Shown: positions 17,054-24,440 of the stretch, piece by piece | Layout of the letters: each line of letters begins with the position of its first letter | Numbering within the stretch: the first letter of the stretch is position 1 | NCBI GenBank assembly: GCA_047629355.1 | Contig: JBLHWU010000019.1 | Span: forward strand, 1 to 40,566 | Source of the DNA: CAYUNA01 sp047629355 | GTDB lineage: Bacteria; Bacteroidota; Bacteroidia; Chitinophagales; Saprospiraceae | DNA length: 40,566 bases | Direction: 5' to 3' | The notes under the pieces: generated by a model | What the model saw: the letters and a program-made list of their open reading frames with translations, nothing else | What the model was told of the DNA's origin: nothing | The model's database searches: none | Made by a program: the position numbers and the translations under genes

Positions 17054-17138
17054 TAGAAGTCAGACTGCTTTTCTGCGAGAAGTCAGAAAATTAAACGTGT
17101 TCTTTCTGACTTCTGAAAACAAAATGGTCTGACTTCTA
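17054..17138. repeat. AGAAGTCAGAC-type inverted repeat, copy 1
   Basis: The 85-bp element starts TAGAAGTCAGACTGCTTTTC and ends GGTCTGACTTCTA. A second pair (AGAAGTCAGAAA / TTTCTGACTTCTGA) is nested inside. Related elements lie at 25625-25716 and 32469-32564. It sits 13 bases before the epimerase start codon, so it may lie in that gene's leader. The rest of 16896-17151 shows nothing else clear. Confidence 0.8.
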
Positions 17139-17151
17139 AAATACACTTTTT

Positions 17152-18066
17152 ATGCAAACAGTACTCATCGCCGGCGGCACAGGATTAGTTGGAATGTATC
17201 TTAGCAAAGTGCTAAAATCTGAAGGATACGAAGTCATTCACCTGAGTCGAAAACAAAATCTCAACGCAAAATTTCCTGCTTATCAATGGGATTTGAAAGC
17301 TGGTACAATTGACGAAGAAGCCTTGGGAAAAGCGGATTTTATCATCAATTTGGCAGGTGCAGGCATCGCGGATGCTCGTTGGACAGCGTCGCGGAAAAAA
17401 TTGATTATTGATAGTCGAGTCAATTCCACGTTATTGTTGAAAGATTATATCAAGAAAGGAATTGCTCAGCCTGAAGCGTATATCTCAGCTTCTGCCATTG
17501 GTTATTATGGCGATACGGGGGAAAAAGAGGTGGATGAAACGGCGTCTCCAAATCTAGGTGAATTCCTTTCCGACAGTACTGCTTTGTGGGAAAATGCCGT
17601 TGATGAGATTGCTAAAACCAATACTCGAACGGTTAAAATGCGCATTGGTATTGTGATGTCAACAAAAGGCGGAGCACTCGAAAAAATGTTGATTTCGTTT
17701 AACTTTTTACAAGCTGCTTATTTTGGCGATGGACAAATGTGGACCTCGTGGGTGCACATCGAAGACTTGTGTCGAATGTTTCAAATGGTAATGGAAAACG
17801 ATTCTATGTCGGGTGTTTACAATGCTGCCGCACCAAATCCTGCCCGAAACAAAGACTTGATTAAAGGCATAAAAGAGGCGAAAAATAGCTGGGCAGTTTT
17901 GCTGCCTGTGCCTGCTTTTAGTTTAAAATTATTGATGGGAGAAATGTCAGAAGCTGTTTTGGGAAGCACTAAAGTGGCAGTAGAAAAGATACAAAAAGCT
18001 GGATTTAAATTTAAGTTTCCAGTATTAGTCCCCGCATTGAAGGATATTTTGAAAAGGAAAATATAG
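17152..18066 (+). CDS. TIGR01777 family NAD(P)-dependent epimerase
   Basis: Atypical short-chain dehydrogenase of 304 residues related to E. coli YfcH and human SDR39U1. The nucleotide-binding motif is VLIAGGTGLVGMYLSKVL. The active-site region reads ISASAIGYYGDTGEKEVDE, with a YxxxK-poor arrangement usual in this group. The C-terminal DUF1731 domain is represented by FKFPVLVPALKDIL. The substrate is unknown for the whole family. The gene ends before a bidirectional terminator shared with the HAD phosphatase gene. Confidence 0.9.
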   Translation: MQTVLIAGGTGLVGMYLSKVLKSEGYEVIHLSRKQNLNAKFPAYQWDLKAGTIDEEALGKADFIINLAGAGIADARWTASRKKLIIDSRVNSTLLLKDYIKKGIAQPEAYISASAIGYYGDTGEKEVDETASPNLGEFLSDSTALWENAVDEIAKTNTRTVKMRIGIVMSTKGGALEKMLISFNFLQAAYFGDGQMWTSWVHIEDLCRMFQMVMENDSMSGVYNAAAPNPARNKDLIKGIKEAKNSWAVLLPVPAFSLKLLMGEMSEAVLGSTKVAVEKIQKAGFKFKFPVLVPALKDILKRKI

Positions 18067-18071
18067 CATTC

Positions 18072-18104
18072 AATTAAGGAGGTTACTTAGTAACCTCCTT
18101 AATT
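18072..18104. terminator. Bidirectional terminator between the epimerase and HAD genes
   Basis: A perfect 14-bp stem AATTAAGGAGGTTA / TAACCTCCTTAATT with loop CTTAG lies between convergent genes and has A/T-rich flanks on both sides. Confidence 0.8.
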
Positions 18105-18117
18105 TATACCATGAAAT

Positions 18118-18549
18118 TTACTTCTGGAATACCTCAATCTCGTGATTCCGCACTACTAAATCTGTAAACTTTCCTTTAAATCGTGTTGCTTTCACAATGT
18201 GATTATCAATCCAGTGATAATTACCGCCACGAGGTTTGCCCATCAACATACCGTGATATTTGAAATCGTGCTTTGCCAACCATACTTCCGTTACTTTGCG
18301 GTGATCTTCTGTACGGGAGGTGAAAAAAGTAATGATATGTCCTTCTTCAAACCATTTATTGACAATCTTTTGTGCATCAGGGTAGGGGACAGCTGTCGCC
18401 ATTCTTTCTGGTTCTTCATTGGGGATGTCATCGCAGATAGTTCCGTCTATATCAATCAAGAAGTTTTTGGTTTCTTCCGTTAAAACTGGGCTTAGTTTTT
18501 CCCCCTTTTCATTATAAATGTCCTCTAAATCGAAATTCGTCTCTTTCAT
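18118..18549 (-). CDS. HAD-superfamily phosphatase-like protein
   Basis: A protein of 143 residues with HAD motif I FLIDIDGTICDD, motif II region IITFFTSRTEDHR, a Lys in GKPRGGNYHWIDNH and the acidic end of motif III. It should hydrolyse a phosphate ester or act on a nucleotide, but the substrate is not apparent. The start MKETNFDLEDIYNEKGEKL at 18549 is chosen over 18594 because the extra residues (MIKVAAIMALSKIFF) look untypical. A putative -7 box TAATTTTG lies on the minus strand at 18641-18648. The 18595-18863 interval contains no other gene. Confidence 0.82.
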   Translation of the reverse strand: MKETNFDLEDIYNEKGEKLSPVLTEETKNFLIDIDGTICDDIPNEEPERMATAVPYPDAQKIVNKWFEEGHIITFFTSRTEDHRKVTEVWLAKHDFKYHGMLMGKPRGGNYHWIDNHIVKATRFKGKFTDLVVRNHEIEVFQK

Positions 18550-18863
18550 AAAAAATATTTTTGATAATGCCATTATAGCGGCGACTTTAATCACTGCTAC
18601 AATAGACTACCGGATTGAATTATGTTTATTTCTGTAGCTGCAAAATTATTCTTTTTTGTATAAAAAGACGGGTTAAAATTGTGTTGATTTACAGTTTTCA
18701 AGTTAAGTTTTCCTTAATTTTTTTCAAAAAAAGCAATAAATTGTTCATCTGGAAAATCAACAAATGATGATGCAGGAAAATATAAAATGGATAAATGGTA
18801 TAGGGCAGGAGTACCTGTAAATGAAAGGCTTAAATGCGTCGAAATGCTCAATTAACCAAAATA

Positions 18864-18897
18864 AAAAGTGTATTCTGCGGTTACAGAATACACTTTT
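18864..18897 (-). terminator. Terminator downstream of rpsT
   Basis: A perfect 14-bp stem AAAAGTGTATTCTG / CAGAATACACTTTT with a 6-base loop lies 56 bases after the rpsT stop codon. The minus-strand 3' side continues into a T-rich tract. Confidence 0.8.
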
Positions 18898-18952
18898 ACG
18901 TTGTCAAACCAATATTTTAATTTTTCTGGAAAATCAGAAAAACAGTAATGAC

Positions 18953-19210
18953 TTACGCCGACAAACCTGCGACGAAACGAGTCAATTTACTTTTAAGATT
19001 GGCTGCTTTATTATCATGCCAAGAGTTACGCTTTGCAAGGCGATCAACCATGCTGATAACTTTAGGCAAAAATTTTGCTGCTTCCTTCTCGTCTTCCATC
19101 TCTCTTAACTTTTGGATAGAGGTACGAGTCGTTTTTTTGTAATAACGGTTGCGAAGTCGTTTCTTTGCGTCCTGTCGGATTCTCTTCTTTGCTGATGCGT
19201 GATGCGCCAT
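18953..19210 (-). CDS. rpsT: 30S ribosomal protein S20
   Basis: Small subunit protein of 85 residues that binds 16S rRNA early in assembly. The sequence begins MAHHASAKKRIRQDAKKRLR, is rich in Lys and Arg, and ends TRFVAGLSA, as in Bacteroidota S20. It is flanked by its own terminator at 18864-18897 and a promoter-like box at 19313-19320, so it appears monocistronic. The leader of about 95-100 nt contains GGAGGATACAACAAG, which could be a site of control, but this is a guess. Confidence 0.97.
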   Translation of the reverse strand: MAHHASAKKRIRQDAKKRLRNRYYKKTTRTSIQKLREMEDEKEAAKFLPKVISMVDRLAKRNSWHDNKAANLKSKLTRFVAGLSA

Positions 19211-19312
19211 GCTATTAAAATTTTTATTGATTTAACATTGAAAAACGATGATACAATAGATTTAACTTGTTGTATCCTCCTTCTTATATCTTTGCTTTTT
19301 TCAAAGCGAGCG

Positions 19313-19320
19313 CGAAGATA
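19313..19320 (-). promoter_or_regulatory. Putative -7 box for rpsT
   Basis: The minus strand reads TATCTTCG followed by CGC, one base from TAnnTTTG, with the start codon 103 bases downstream. Confidence 0.45.
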
Positions 19321-19465
19321 GCAGTTTTTTTAAAAAAAATCTACCGAATCCTGTTTTTATTTTAAATACTGCTTAAATTATCGAAAAAACAGGTGTTTAT
19401 ACCCGATTTCTCTTATTTTTATGCGTAAAAAGCAATTGTCTCTTGAAATTTTTGTGAAAAAAGTA

Positions 19466-19490
19466 AGGCATTCTCTTTGTGAGAATGCCT
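19466..19490. other. Hairpin in the 19211-19581 intergenic region
   Basis: A perfect 10-bp stem AGGCATTCTC / GAGAATGCCT with loop TTTGT lies 92 bases before the next start codon. There is no T-tract after it, so it may be a leader structure or a terminator for an unseen transcript. The rest of the gap holds the rpsT promoter region and nothing else I can name. Confidence 0.5.
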
Positions 19491-19581
19491 CCTAAACTAT
19501 AAACAAACAAAAAACATTAATTTGTCGGCTTTTAAATGGTCGTGTTTACAACAAAGAAACTTAAAAACGGTTTTTATAAAT

Positions 19582-20274
19582 ATGTCAAAAACAGAAAATA
19601 ATAGCGGGAAACTTTTTTACTTCGCCTTATTCGGTATTGCAGTGTTTATTTTAGGGCAACTATTCCTGCGCGTCGGTAGAGGATTTATTTTCGTTCTACC
19701 CTTTATTATCGTAGCAGTTGGCGTATTTTTACTGGCTGCTTTTTATAAAAGGAAACGCAACGAAAGCATTTGGAAAAAGACCATTTCAGGAAAGATTGAC
19801 GCGCAAATTAATTATTGTCAGAATCAAATTCGTGAAAATAACCTTCAAACAAAAACCATCGAATCCAATATTCAAGACCTCCGAAAACGCCTGCAAGTCA
19901 ATCTCGAAATTCCAGAAAAAACGCGTTTGCAAACAGAAGCGTTAATCACTGCTTTTCAAAAACAAAAGGACCTCCGTCGGACTAAACTCGATTTTTTTCA
20001 ATCGGCGATAAAAAAGCTGAAAATTATTCTTCACAATCATGAATTGCAAACGGAATTGGCAAAAAAGCAGGAAGCTTTAAAAGAATTGCAAAAGAACAAT
20101 TACGACTCTATTTCTAATTTGGAAGAACTCAAATCAGATTTGGCTTATCAACAAACGTATGTCGAAACGATTGATGAATTGTCGCTTAGAATGTTGGAAA
20201 CCAATAGTTTGGATAATGCAGAAGAGTTGACATTGGAGTTGAAGGAGATGACGAAGGAATTGCGAGAGTTGTAG
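19582..20274 (+). CDS. Membrane-anchored coiled-coil protein, unknown function
   Basis: A protein of 230 residues with two close hydrophobic stretches near the N-terminus (LFYFALFGIAVFILGQLFL and FIFVLPFIIVAVGVFLLAAF). A long charged helical region rich in Lys, Glu, Leu and Gln runs from about residue 60 to the end and should form coiled coil. The start MSKTENNSGKLFYF at 19582 is preferred to 19522 because the 20 extra residues look like non-coding sequence. No enzyme motif is visible. A scaffold or envelope role is possible but not shown. A strong terminator follows. Confidence 0.7.
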   Translation: MSKTENNSGKLFYFALFGIAVFILGQLFLRVGRGFIFVLPFIIVAVGVFLLAAFYKRKRNESIWKKTISGKIDAQINYCQNQIRENNLQTKTIESNIQDLRKRLQVNLEIPEKTRLQTEALITAFQKQKDLRRTKLDFFQSAIKKLKIILHNHELQTELAKKQEALKELQKNNYDSISNLEELKSDLAYQQTYVETIDELSLRMLETNSLDNAEELTLELKEMTKELREL

Positions 20275-20278
20275 CATG

Positions 20279-20319
20279 AAAAAGGAGCGTTGATTCTATT
20301 AAAATCAACGCTCCTTTTT
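20279..20319. terminator. Bidirectional terminator
   Basis: A perfect 17-bp stem AAAAAGGAGCGTTGATT / AATCAACGCTCCTTTTT lies between convergent genes, with A-tract and T-tract built into the stem so that it works both ways. Confidence 0.88.
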
Positions 20320-20355
20320 AAGAATAAAGCTATTCAGTAATAAAGGTAATTCATC

Positions 20356-20901
20356 TTACTTCCCCGTCTTCTGATACGCACCCCAACTCGTCTTTTCATA
20401 ATGTTTTCCTGTCGTAAACGTCAGCTCTTTCATCACGGCATCTGCTCCTTTGTAACCTGGAGAAATCATAATTCGGCGCATATCATCGGTCAAATAAACG
20501 AAGGCAGGGTAGCCCAATTTGCCATCCAATAACGACGCAGCGAGGCTATGCACTCCATTTCTACCACCTTCAACCCACTCAAAAGTATGGTCATTCCATT
20601 CAATTGCCTTTTTCATTTCCGCATTGAATTTAATCGCATGAAAATTTTCATTCAAATACTTCACCACCTCAGGATTGGTGAAGGCTTCCTTGTCCATTTT
20701 TTTACAATAGCCACACCAATTGGTATAAATATCTACCATGAATGGGCGTTTATCGGTCTTGTTTCGTTCCACCGCAGTATCCCAATCTACCCAGTTGACG
20801 GCTTTTGAGTCGTTCGTATTTGGTGCATTAGTTGCTGGTGCAAAAGCTGTAATCAAGCCTGTCAAGGCGATTAGCGAAAAGAAAAAGGCTATTTTTTTCA
20901 T
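20356..20901 (-). CDS. Secreted thioredoxin-family protein
   Basis: Periplasmic thioredoxin-fold protein of 181 residues. The signal peptide is MKKIAFFFSLIALTGLITAF. The active site is Cys63-Gly-Tyr-Cys66 in IYTNWCGYCKKMDKEAF. A thioredoxin-like cis-Pro segment is GKLGYPAFVYLTDDM. It resembles the soluble domain of DsbD-like or thiol-disulfide interchange proteins, in which the protein is first charged by a membrane partner. None is encoded nearby. The interval 20902-21174 shows no gene. Confidence 0.85.
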   Translation of the reverse strand: MKKIAFFFSLIALTGLITAFAPATNAPNTNDSKAVNWVDWDTAVERNKTDKRPFMVDIYTNWCGYCKKMDKEAFTNPEVVKYLNENFHAIKFNAEMKKAIEWNDHTFEWVEGGRNGVHSLAASLLDGKLGYPAFVYLTDDMRRIMISPGYKGADAVMKELTFTTGKHYEKTSWGAYQKTGK

Positions 20902-21174
20902 CTTTTTTAGATTTTTTATGTTCGGTTCGAGAAGTCAGGAGTTCCTCCGCCTTGTTTTAGAATGTCAGATTTGACACTTAAATGGTTAACGAAAACTTTC
21001 TTAAATTTGTAGAGGTAAAAATACCTCGTTAGTTCAATATTTATGGCAAAAATGTTGCCGTTAATGTTATTTTAACTTGCAAAAGTCGTTGTCCTAATGT
21101 GACGTAATTTTCTAAATTGCGTTTTATTATAGGTCAGAGAACCCAATTAGCTAATCAACTAAATCAACCAATAC

Positions 21175-21741
21175 ATGCGCAAAATAGTCGTTGCCCTCGG
21201 CGGTTCAAGTGGATCTATATACGCCAAAGTTTTATTTGATAAGTTGCAACAGTTGCAACAACAACTTCCTGTTACTGTAGGTGTCGTGATGAGTAAAAAC
21301 GCTGCACTGAACTGGAAATTAGAGCTGGAAAATGAAAATCACCACGATTATCCTTTCGATTTTTATGAAAAGAACGACTTCATGGCGCCCTTTGCTTCGG
21401 GTTCGGCGAAGTATGATACGATGATTGTCTGTCCGTGCTCGATGGGTTTGTTGGCGCGGATTGCAACGGGATTTTCTAATGACTTGACTACGCGAGCGGC
21501 AGATGTGGTGCTAAAAGAACGGCGAAAATTGATACTTGTCACTCGCGAAACACCGCTGAGTTTGATACATATTAATAACATGAAAACGGTGACGGAAGCA
21601 GGTGGTATTATTTGTCCTGCGGTGCCATCGTTTTATAGTCAGCCGAAAACGTTTGAAGAATTGGCGGCGACGGTGGTGGATAGAGTGCTGGATTTGGCTG
21701 GGTTTGATTTGAAATCTTATAGATGGGGGGAATCCCAATGA
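21175..21741 (+). CDS. ubiX: Flavin prenyltransferase UbiX/Pad family
   Basis: Enzyme of 188 residues that attaches a dimethylallyl group to FMN to make the prenyl-FMN cofactor of UbiD-type decarboxylases. The FMN-binding start is VALGGSSGSIYAKVLFDKL. The PCSMGLLARIATGFSNDL segment and the signature VTRETPLSLIHINNM are typical. No ubiD is in the window. The stop codon TGA (21739-21741) lies inside an inverted repeat shared with the convergent trmH-type gene. Confidence 0.92.
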   Translation: MRKIVVALGGSSGSIYAKVLFDKLQQLQQQLPVTVGVVMSKNAALNWKLELENENHHDYPFDFYEKNDFMAPFASGSAKYDTMIVCPCSMGLLARIATGFSNDLTTRAADVVLKERRKLILVTRETPLSLIHINNMKTVTEAGGIICPAVPSFYSQPKTFEELAATVVDRVLDLAGFDLKSYRWGESQ

Positions 21742-21789
21742 GCAATTAGCAACGTACAATGAGCAATCCTATAATTGCTAATTGCTCAT
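21738..21789. repeat. GCAATTAGCAA-type inverted repeat supplying two stop codons
   Basis: The arms ATGAGCAATTAGCAA (21738-21752) and TTGCTAATTGCTCAT (21775-21789) are exact reverse complements. The repeat provides the TGA of ubiX and the TAG of the convergent methyltransferase gene. Related longer elements occur at 27006-27104 and 27271-27362. Confidence 0.85.
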
Positions 21790-22536
21790 CGCTAATTGAC
21801 CACAAATAATCCCGGTTGCGACCGCTGCATTTAAGGATTCTGCACCACCGTTTTGACCTTTAGGAATCGCAATTTTAAAAGTAGCTGCATTTTGTAATTC
21901 CTCTGAAATCCCCTTACTTTCATTGCCAATAATGACAATTCCATTCTTAGTAAAAGTCGTTTCAAAAATATTTTCACCACCCAAAACAGCAGCATACGTC
22001 GGTACATCTGGTACTTCATTTTTTAAGTCAAAAAAGGACTTTTGCAAAATTTTGACTCTTAAAAACGCACCCATCGACGACTGAATCACTTTAGGGTTTG
22101 ACCAATCTACACAGCCTTTTGAACAAAAAACATACGCAAAGCCAAACCAATCTGCAATCCGCCAAATCGTTCCTAAATTGCCAGGGTCTTGAATATTGTC
22201 CAAATAAAGCGCGTACTGACCATAAAGTAATTCTTTTTGAAAATCAGCAGCAGGTTTTTCTACAACGACAAAGACTTGATTGGGCGTCGAAAGTGTAGAA
22301 ATTTGCCTCAATTCTTTGTCTGAAACTTTATTAAATAAGTATTCTCGACCAGTCAACAGCTGCCGGTTTTGATTAAACCAATCTACTAAACCAAATATCT
22401 TTTTTACTGTAAAATATTCATTTTCAAGAACTTCTTGCACAATTTTTTCGCCTTCAACGGTGAAGACGTTGTGCTTGTCCCGAAATTTCTTCTGCGTTAA
22501 AGAACGGAGATATTTTTGTTGATTGATGGATAGCAT
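21778..22536 (-). CDS. TrmH/SpoU family RNA methyltransferase
   Basis: SPOUT-class RNA 2'-O-methyltransferase of 252 residues, acting on rRNA or tRNA with S-adenosylmethionine. The N-terminal substrate-binding part reads TQKKFRDKHNVFTVEGEKIV. The three SpoU motifs are present: LYLDNIQDPGNLGTIWRIAD, IIGNESKGISEEL and IPKGQNGGAESLNAAVATGI. The final residues AMSN and the stop are encoded by the repeat at 21738-21789, so the original end of the protein may have differed. The exact RNA target cannot be told. Confidence 0.9.
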   Translation of the reverse strand: MLSINQQKYLRSLTQKKFRDKHNVFTVEGEKIVQEVLENEYFTVKKIFGLVDWFNQNRQLLTGREYLFNKVSDKELRQISTLSTPNQVFVVVEKPAADFQKELLYGQYALYLDNIQDPGNLGTIWRIADWFGFAYVFCSKGCVDWSNPKVIQSSMGAFLRVKILQKSFFDLKNEVPDVPTYAAVLGGENIFETTFTKNGIVIIGNESKGISEELQNAATFKIAIPKGQNGGAESLNAAVATGIICGQLAMSN

Positions 22537-22607
22537 GTTGATTATTTATTATTTTCTCAATCCCTAATTCTACTTTAAGGCTCTTGTGCTGTTTTACATC
22601 AACAGAG

Positions 22608-22678
22608 AGTTTGAGGGGCAAAACTGGGCTTAAGTGCAATTTTGCCCCTCAAACTTCCAGCCCGCCGACTTCGGCGGG
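22608..22678 (+). repeat. Partial GTTTGAGG-family element
   Basis: A perfect 16-bp stem AGTTTGAGGGGCAAAA / TTTTGCCCCTCAAACT (22608-22623 and 22640-22655) is followed by a perfect 8-bp GC stem CCCGCCGA / TCGGCGGG (22661-22668 and 22671-22678). The order of an AGTTTGAGG hairpin then a GC-rich hairpin is the same as in the copies at 36543-36729 and 8181-8363. Confidence 0.75.
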
Positions 22679-22717
22679 GGAGAGAGACTTAAGGGAGAAA
22701 AATGTTTTTGTTTTTAT

Positions 22718-23242
22718 TTAGCCTAATAAAACACCCGCTTCCTTCTTAATCGCCTGCAACGCTTTATCTAAGGTTGTAATTTCTTGCGAGTTGCTATAGT
22801 TTAATAAGAAATTTGAATATTCATCGCCGGGTGCTTTTGGTTCCAATTTTTCCGCTACACCATTAATGATATTGACAGTGTCATCTCGTGCAATTTTTAC
22901 AATTTGCCACAACTGATCAGACACATAGACCTGTTGAGTAATGTTGTGCTCAAATTCTTGTTGAATGGCAATCAACATCGACAAACGCAGCAAACCCGCA
23001 TTTTGGTTGTCAGATTTTAAGCGAAGTAACAAATTTGGAATAGAAATTCGCTCACAAAACAGGGACAAACGCTCATATGCCTGCAATTTTAACGGTGTCG
23101 TCGTGCTGCTATGCTTTTGTTGATACTCCAATCTTTTTATTTGATATTCTTTATTCAAAAACTGTTTCATCATAAAATAAACAGTCGCAAAAACCACCAA
23201 AGCAGGGATGGTCATCTTTAAAATTTCCAAAAAAACGGTCAT
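22718..23242 (-). CDS. Small membrane protein of a Bacteroidota family (DUF7935-like)
   Basis: A protein of 174 residues with one N-terminal membrane span (MTIPALVVFATVYFMM). A soluble, mostly helical part follows, with LQAYERLSLFCERISIPNLL and EFEHNITQQVYVSDQLWQI. The layout fits a Bacteroidota family that I recall as DUF7935, without known function. It lies upstream of the methyltransferase gene on the same strand, separated by a repeat-containing gap of 181 bp, so co-transcription is uncertain. Confidence 0.75.
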   Translation of the reverse strand: MTVFLEILKMTIPALVVFATVYFMMKQFLNKEYQIKRLEYQQKHSSTTTPLKLQAYERLSLFCERISIPNLLLRLKSDNQNAGLLRLSMLIAIQQEFEHNITQQVYVSDQLWQIVKIARDDTVNIINGVAEKLEPKAPGDEYSNFLLNYSNSQEITTLDKALQAIKKEAGVLLG

Positions 23243-23320
23243 ATTTTAGTTATTGGTTGAATTAGTTAATTGATTATTGGTGCGCTGAGGTGATTACATT
23301 TTAATTAAAATTTGCGCTAA

Positions 23321-23510
23321 GTAACGGTAAAAAAATAACTCCGCCAACTACCAAGTATTTCTTTTGTCCTTATTTTCCACTTTTGAAACAGTCATTATGT
23401 AGAGATAATTCTTATTTAAAAAGTAAACATCTTTTGTCATTTCGACCGAAGTGGAGAAAAAGAACAAAATAAACGTTGTTAGTTGGCGGACTTAATTATT
23501 TTACCATTAC
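23321..23510 (+). repeat. MITE-like element of the GTAACGGTAAAA family, plus orientation
   Basis: The left end GTAACGGTAAAAAAATAACT and the reverse complement of the right end (GTAATGGTAAAATAATTAAG) form an imperfect repeat of about 30 bp, both running into TCCGCCAACT. The interior (ACCAAGTATTTCTTTTGTCC, CAGTCATTATGTAGAGATAA, TTTTGTCATTTCGACCGAAG) is almost identical to the copy at 36896-37092, 13.5 kb away. Confidence 0.88.
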
Positions 23511-24440
23511 TACGCGTTACTTAGAGCTTATTTGGAAATTTTATAGCCAAAAAATCTATTTTTCAGAATATAATTTTTTTTTCAATTAAATGATTCTTTT
23601 GGACAAACAACATTTGGGGTACATTTTTGATTGAATTAAAATAAATATACATTAAATAAAAATTGGAAATATGATTCTGTTTTGTATATTTTATTTGTCT
23701 CAGTCAAAATTATATTTCGTATTAACTTGTGTTTTGGTTGAAAATTTCCAAACAACTTCTTAAGTAAACGAATTTTCATTGAAACATCATTGATTTCTAT
23801 TTTAAAAAATCATGTTCATACCAACGCCTTATAAACGAAGTAATTCAAAAAAGTTACAATTATTTATTCAATCTTCCAATCATTTTTATCATGCCTTTTC
23901 ATGCACTTCGTGTCATTTATCTTAAGCCATGCCGTTTTTTTATCCTAAAAAAGTGTTAAAAGATGCAAAAAAATCAAGTTTAGTATGAGTATTTTAGACC
24001 TTTACGCGTTTAGAACTTATATAAAATGAGAAAGACTATTGCTTAAAAAATTACAAAAGAGAAACTGACTTATCGCACTTGTGTTTCTGAAAAACTATCA
24101 GAAATTATTCCAACGTATAAAAAATTAGAATACAAAACGACAAAACTTTCGTCGAAAAGAACGAATTAATCTATTGAGAAAAGGTTAGACAATTGGTTTT
24201 TTACCAGTTTGATAGCCCACCTATTGCATTTTTTTGAACATATATCCAAAAACGTACTTGAATGTTTGTCATTCGAGAATTAATTTTTATTGCTTTTTTG
24301 AAATTGAAAGGAGTATCACAAAATAATTTAAATAGCTCACTTATAGTTAGTTAACGAAATAATATAAACTGTGCTATTGATTTTAAATACAAAAAAGTAG
24401 AAAGTTAATTGTTGAATTATTCGAGTACAAAACTTTTTTT
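23511..24440. other. Gene-free AT-rich stretch of about 930 bp
   Basis: No credible coding frame, RNA gene or repeat of the other families was found here. A reading of about 40 codons without a start lies near 24044-24170 (KITKEKLTYRTCVSEKLSEI and onward), preceded in frame by a six-codon ATG frame at 24026. It may be a fossil or chance. The stretch may also serve as a long upstream region for the lytic transglycosylase gene. Confidence 0.5.

Noticed and set aside
24026..24170. Six-codon frame MRKTIA followed in frame by about 40 open codons.
   Set aside because: The stop after six codons, the lack of a start after it and the absence of any known motif make chance as likely as a fossil gene.
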